From assembly GCA_052145115.1 (NCBI GenBank), contig JBKQPG010000070.1, positions 1-64,000 on the forward strand: DNA of 64,000 bases, written 5' to 3'. This document shows positions 60,948-64,000 of this stretch, in pieces. Numbering within the stretch: the stretch's first letter is position 1; the number at the start of each line of letters is the position of its first letter. The DNA comes from CAIVVT01 sp052145115. GTDB taxonomy: Bacteria; Acidobacteriota; Terriglobia; Bryobacterales; Bryobacteraceae. Made by a program: the position numbers and the translations under genes. The notes beneath the pieces were generated by a model. That model was not told the origin of the DNA and made no database searches. It was given only the letters and a program-made list of their open reading frames with translations.

Positions 60948-61934
60948 ATGTTCCAATCTCTTTTCGGAACTCCGCCGGCCGAGCCGGAACCGGCCCTCGC
61001 CACTCCCGCCAGCCCGCCCTTGAGTCTGCTGGAGCGGTTGAAGCAGGGCATTCAGAAGACCCGCGCCGGGCTGGTCGACAAGGTCGAGAACGTCCTCCAG
61101 GGCCGCAAGGAAATCGACGCCGAGCTGCTCGAGGAGCTCGAATCCACTCTGATCACGGCCGACATCGGCGTCGGCACTGCGAGCGAGATTCTCGAAAGCA
61201 TTCGCCAGCGTGTGGACCGCAAGCTGGTGGATGATCCGGCCCAGTTGCGGGGCCTGATCCGCGAGCATCTCCTGGGCGTTCTCGAGGGCTCGGAGAAGCC
61301 CTTCCAGTTTGCCGCCGAACCGCCCACCGTGATTCTGCTGGTGGGCGTCAACGGTTCGGGGAAAACCACCACCGCCGGCAAGCTCGCCGCGCGTTTCAAA
61401 AGCGCCGGTAAGAGCGTTCTGCTGTGTGCCGCCGACACCTTCCGCGCCGCTGCCATCGAACAGCTTCAGGTGTGGGGCGGGCGCACGGCCACCGAAGTCA
61501 TCGCCCAGGGCCAGGGCGCCGATCCGAGCGCCGTCGTTTTCGATGCCATCCACGCCGCGCGGGCGCGCCGGACCGACGTCCTGCTGGCCGACACCGCCGG
61601 CCGTCTGCACACCAAGGACAACCTCATGGCCGAGCTGGAAAAGATGCGCCGCACCGCCGGGCGCGTCATCCCCGGCGCGCCGCACGAAGTATGGCTCGTA
61701 ATGGACGCCACCACCGGTCAGAACGGTCTCGAACAGGCCCGCAAATTCACCGCCTCGGCGGGCGTCACCGGCCTGATTCTCACCAAGCTCGACGGTACGG
61801 CCAAGGGCGGCATCGTCGTCGCCATCACGCGCGAGCTCAACCTGCCCATCCGCTTTATCGGCGTGGGCGAGCAGGCCGACGACCTGTTGCCGTTCGACCC
61901 CGAGCGCTTCATCGCCTCACTGTTTGAATCATGA
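60948..61934 (+). CDS. ftsY: Signal recognition particle receptor FtsY
   Basis: GTPase that docks ribosome-SRP complexes at the inner membrane for co-translational insertion. The 328 residues comprise an N domain (LLERLKQGIQKTRAGLVDKVENVLQG; short, without the long acidic A domain) and the NG GTPase with G1 GVNGSGKTTTAGKLA, DTFRAAAIEQLQ, G3 DTAGRLHTKDNLMAEL and G4 TKLDGTAKGG. ATG 60948 is chosen; a GAGGAG lies ~17 bases before it, rather far. Its end overlaps ribD by ATGA. Confidence 0.97.
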   Translation: MFQSLFGTPPAEPEPALATPASPPLSLLERLKQGIQKTRAGLVDKVENVLQGRKEIDAELLEELESTLITADIGVGTASEILESIRQRVDRKLVDDPAQLRGLIREHLLGVLEGSEKPFQFAAEPPTVILLVGVNGSGKTTTAGKLAARFKSAGKSVLLCAADTFRAAAIEQLQVWGGRTATEVIAQGQGADPSAVVFDAIHAARARRTDVLLADTAGRLHTKDNLMAELEKMRRTAGRVIPGAPHEVWLVMDATTGQNGLEQARKFTASAGVTGLILTKLDGTAKGGIVVAITRELNLPIRFIGVGEQADDLLPFDPERFIASLFES

Positions 61935-63031
61935 ACTCCCACTACCTGGCCGCCGCCCTCGAACTGGCCCGGCAGGGCCTGGGGCGCACCTCGCCCAACC
62001 CGAATGTGGGCGCCGTCCTAGTCCACAACGGCGACATCGTCGGGCGTGGTTTCCACACCTGGACCGGCGCCCGGCACGCCGAAATCGTCGCTCTGGATGA
62101 AGCCGGCGAGCGCGCCCGCGGCGCGACGCTGTACATCAATCTCGAACCGTGCTCCCACCAGGGTCGCACTGGGCCGTGCGCCGAGGCACTCGTCCGGGCC
62201 GGCGTGGCGCGCGTCGTGGCGATTCACCAGGACCCCAATCCGCTGGTCGCGGGACGAGGCTTCGAGATGCTGCGCGCGGGCGGCGTGGAGGTGCAGATCG
62301 ACCCTTCGCTGGCGGCTGAAGCCGAGGCGTTGAATCGCCCTTTTTTCCACTTCATGCGCACCGGCCGCCCGCTGGTCACGCTCAAATCGGCGCTCACTCT
62401 GGACGGCAAGATCGCCGCGCCCGAGGACAATTCAGGCTGGATCACTTCCGAAAAAGCGCGTGCTCACGTGCAGCAGATGCGCCACCTGCACGACGCGATC
62501 CTGACCGGCATCGGCACCGTGCTGGCCGACGACTGCCTGCTCACCGACCGCAGCGGCCTGGAGCGCTCGCGCCCGTTGCTGCGCATCGTTCTGGACTCGC
62601 AGCTGCGCCTGCCGCTGCAGTCGCATATGGTGGAAAGCTGCCGCGGAGACGTGCTCGCCGTGTGCACTTCGGTTGCCCCGGCCGCGCGTCGAAGACTCCT
62701 GGAGGAGCGCGGCGTCGAAGTGCTGGTGGCGGACCAGCCCGGCGGCCAGACCGACATGCACGCCGTGGTGCGGACGCTCGCCGAACGCAAGGTCCTCTCG
62801 TTGATGATCGAGGCCGGCAGCAAAGTGAACTGGGCCGCGCTGGAGGGCGGCGTCGCCGACCGCATTTACTTTTACTACGCGCCCAAAATCCTGGGCGGGC
62901 TGCAATCGCTGCCGGTCGCCGGCGGCATCGGCCGCCGCCGCCGCGTGGATGCGATCCGGCTGCGCGACCTGAGTCTGCACGTCATCACGCCCGACGAGTT
63001 CGCCGTCGAGGCGACAGTGGTGAAGGCGTAG
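61931..63031 (+). CDS. ribD: Bifunctional diaminohydroxyphosphoribosylaminopyrimidine deaminase / 5-amino-6-(5-phosphoribosylamino)uracil reductase
   Basis: Two consecutive riboflavin-synthesis steps in one 366-residue protein. The N-terminal zinc deaminase (to ~145) has the HAE motif (ARHAEIVALDEA) and PCSHQGRTGPCAEAL with two Cys ligands. The C-terminal NADPH-dependent reductase (from ~150) shows VTLKSALTLDGKIA, GWITSEKARAHVQQMRH, DAILTGIGTVLADD and LMIEAGSKVNWAAL. It is coupled to ftsY by a 4-base ATGA overlap. No other rib gene follows in the window, so an isolated ribD gene is likely. Confidence 0.97.
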   Translation: MNSHYLAAALELARQGLGRTSPNPNVGAVLVHNGDIVGRGFHTWTGARHAEIVALDEAGERARGATLYINLEPCSHQGRTGPCAEALVRAGVARVVAIHQDPNPLVAGRGFEMLRAGGVEVQIDPSLAAEAEALNRPFFHFMRTGRPLVTLKSALTLDGKIAAPEDNSGWITSEKARAHVQQMRHLHDAILTGIGTVLADDCLLTDRSGLERSRPLLRIVLDSQLRLPLQSHMVESCRGDVLAVCTSVAPAARRRLLEERGVEVLVADQPGGQTDMHAVVRTLAERKVLSLMIEAGSKVNWAALEGGVADRIYFYYAPKILGGLQSLPVAGGIGRRRRVDAIRLRDLSLHVITPDEFAVEATVVKA

Positions 63032-63167
63032 GGAAATGCGAAAACCGGGTTGCCGGGTTGATCGGGCGGCTCCAATCTGGCGGGCGCCCGGTCGCCGGAG
63101 CACACGCGGCGTCCTTGATGTCTCCAGCTCAGCAGTATTGCCGCTTCTGTAACTACAATTTTGGAGT

Positions 63168-63173
63168 TATACT
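63168..63173 (+). promoter_or_regulatory. Possible -10 box of the toxin-antitoxin operon
   Basis: TATACT lies 10 bases before the first ATG of the BrnT-like gene, inside a GAGT-TAT-ACTC dyad (63165-63175). If it is the -10 element, the transcript would be nearly leaderless, matching the absence of a ribosome site. A good -35 box at the right distance is not seen. The dyad could be an autorepression site. Confidence 0.3.
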
Positions 63174-63182
63174 CGAACTGGA

Positions 63183-63488
63183 ATGATGCGCTTCGAGTGG
63201 GACCCTGTCAAAGCGCGCATGAATCAGGCGAAGCACCACGTCAGCTTCGAGGACGCCATGCTTGTCTTCGAAGACCCTTACGCACTGTTCGAGCGGGACC
63301 CTGCACCCGGGGCAGGGGAGCTACGCTGGCATGCATTGGGACTGGCTGGCGGCGTCGTCCTGCTCTTGGTCGTCCACACCGTGCGTGAAGAAGGCCGGGA
63401 CGAAGTCCTCCGCCTGATTTCGGCCCGCCGCGCCACCCGAAAGGAGCGAAGTCGTTATGAAGAAACTCGTGTCCAAGACTCTATCTGA
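63183..63488 (+). CDS. brnT: BrnT-family toxin (ribonuclease-type)
   Basis: A 101-residue BrnT-like toxin, expected to cleave RNA when free. The N-terminus MRFEWDPVKARMNQAKHHVSFEDAMLVFEDP carries the family block (F-x-W-D-x-x-K...N-x-x-K-H-x-V-x-F-E-x-A), and RLISARRATRKERSRYEE is the conserved basic Arg-rich end. A typical BrnT is ~90 residues; here a GVVLLLVVHTVREEGRDE strand pair is intact. Two ATGs (63183 and 63186) precede it with no ribosome site. It overlaps brnA by 32 bases. Confidence 0.88.
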   Translation: MMRFEWDPVKARMNQAKHHVSFEDAMLVFEDPYALFERDPAPGAGELRWHALGLAGGVVLLLVVHTVREEGRDEVLRLISARRATRKERSRYEETRVQDSI

Positions 63489-63762
63489 CAATCCGATCAC
63501 CCCCGCCCGGAAGCGCAAGCTGGCACGGCTCGCGGCGCGCCCCGATTCGGAGATCGACTTTTCGGACATTCCCCCGCTCAAGGAGAGCTTCTGGGAGAAC
63601 GCCGTCCGCAACCCGTATTACCGGCCGCTCAAGCAGCAACTGACGGTGCGCTTGGACGCCGACGTCGTAGCCTGGCTTCGCCAGCACGGGAAGGGCTATC
63701 AGACCAACCTCAACCGGATGCTGCGGGAAGCCATGCTGGCGAAGTTCGGCAAGAGCGCCTGA
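63457..63762 (+). CDS. brnA: BrnA-family antitoxin
   Basis: A 101-residue antitoxin of the BrnA family. The C-terminal RPLKQQLTVRLDADVVAWLR and YQTNLNRMLREAML form the ribbon-helix-helix dimer used for DNA binding; the N-terminal half (ARKRKLARLAARPDSEIDFSDIPPL) wraps the toxin. It neutralises the adjacent BrnT and represses the shared promoter. Its start lies within the brnT gene, with AAAGGAGC ahead of ATG 63457. This is the usual toxin-first order. Confidence 0.9.
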   Translation: MKKLVSKTLSDNPITPARKRKLARLAARPDSEIDFSDIPPLKESFWENAVRNPYYRPLKQQLTVRLDADVVAWLRQHGKGYQTNLNRMLREAMLAKFGKSA

Positions 63763-63857
63763 TCGGGGGGGAACGCGGACGATGGCTTCTGAGACCGCGA
63801 CACCTGAGGCATAGCCAAGAAGCAGCCTTCCGGGAATCACTCCGTTATTCTTCTAAA

Positions 63858-64000
63858 CTATTGACGCCAGTCCTGTGTGGAGAAGAGCGTTCTCCACTCG
63901 TCCGCTTCGGGGTCCTCTTGGGTGCAGCGAGGCCACGGCTTGTCGCCGATATTCATCATCGTGAAGTGATACGGAGGACGCCAGCGGACGAGGAAGTAGA
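63858..64000 (-). CDS. Partial gene of unknown function at the right window edge
   Basis: Leftward frame open to the window end, giving the last ~46 residues of a protein ending WRTLFSTQDWRQ. The visible part (YFLVRWRPPYHFTMMNIGDK, then WPRCTQEDPEADEW) is hydrophilic and aromatic-rich and reads like real coding sequence, but no start lies in the window and no family is recognised. Its stop is near the end of the BrnA gene on the opposite strand. Confidence 0.45.
   Translation of the reverse strand, partial: YFLVRWRPPYHFTMMNIGDKPWPRCTQEDPEADEWRTLFSTQDWRQ

Overview
The window looks like a chromosomal segment of a high-GC member of the Acidobacteriota, most likely near Solibacter/Bryobacter. 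This is inferred from gene content: an Oar-like TonB-dependent receptor with an N-terminal carboxypeptidase-regulatory domain, a DUF2934 protein, several Tat-exported sugar isomerase and oxidoreductase proteins, a reg_prop hybrid sensor kinase, and a small microcompartment locus. No rRNA, tRNA, CRISPR array or complete insertion sequence was found.

Layout. 0.5-2.7 kb (leftward): an NfrB-like membrane glycosyltransferase with a C-terminal MshEN/GspE-N-like domain, and a mini-cytochrome c. 3.2-6.9 kb: a pseudokinase-TonB fusion, a DUF2934 protein and panB-panC. 7.1-11.3 kb: a compact bacterial microcompartment operon (tandem-BMC shell protein, BMC-H shell protein, acylating aldehyde dehydrogenase, class II aldolase, DeoR regulator). 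11.4-18.7 kb: nucleotide-sugar dehydrogenase, subtilisin-like protease, YdjC-like deacetylase, DegT aminotransferase and an acyltransferase. 18.9-25.5 kb: exported carbohydrate-catabolism proteins. 25.7-28.4 kb: an S41 protease of unusual codon use, a DinB-like protein and a small secreted protein. 28.5-32.4 kb: histidine utilisation (hutU, hutI, hutG-like). 32.5-34.2 kb: folP-folB-folK. 34.2-39.8 kb (leftward): a TetR-controlled tripartite efflux operon with an embedded cytidylate-kinase-like gene. 40.0-43.3 kb (leftward): the large TonB receptor.

The most striking region is 43.7-52.6 kb. Four very small leftward genes encode 34-43-residue peptides, each with a canonical double-glycine leader and a core of only 4-11 residues. 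They lie downstream of a leftward export operon: a cyclic-nucleotide-binding protein, an HlyD adaptor, a C39-peptidase ABC transporter and a second NHLM-type ABC transporter. Leader, protease, exporter and adaptor fit together as one peptide-secretion system, and I see no peptide-modifying enzyme beside it. Between peptides and exporter are two diverged copies of a roughly 154-bp element carrying boxA-like motifs; a shortened third copy lies at the window start.

52.8-63.8 kb: a 1153-residue protein that I assign tentatively to pyrophosphate-dependent PEP carboxykinase, the hybrid sensor kinase, a YjbQ protein, ftsY-ribD and a BrnT/BrnA toxin-antitoxin pair. The window ends inside a leftward gene of unknown function. 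All assignments come from reading motifs by eye; no database search was run.
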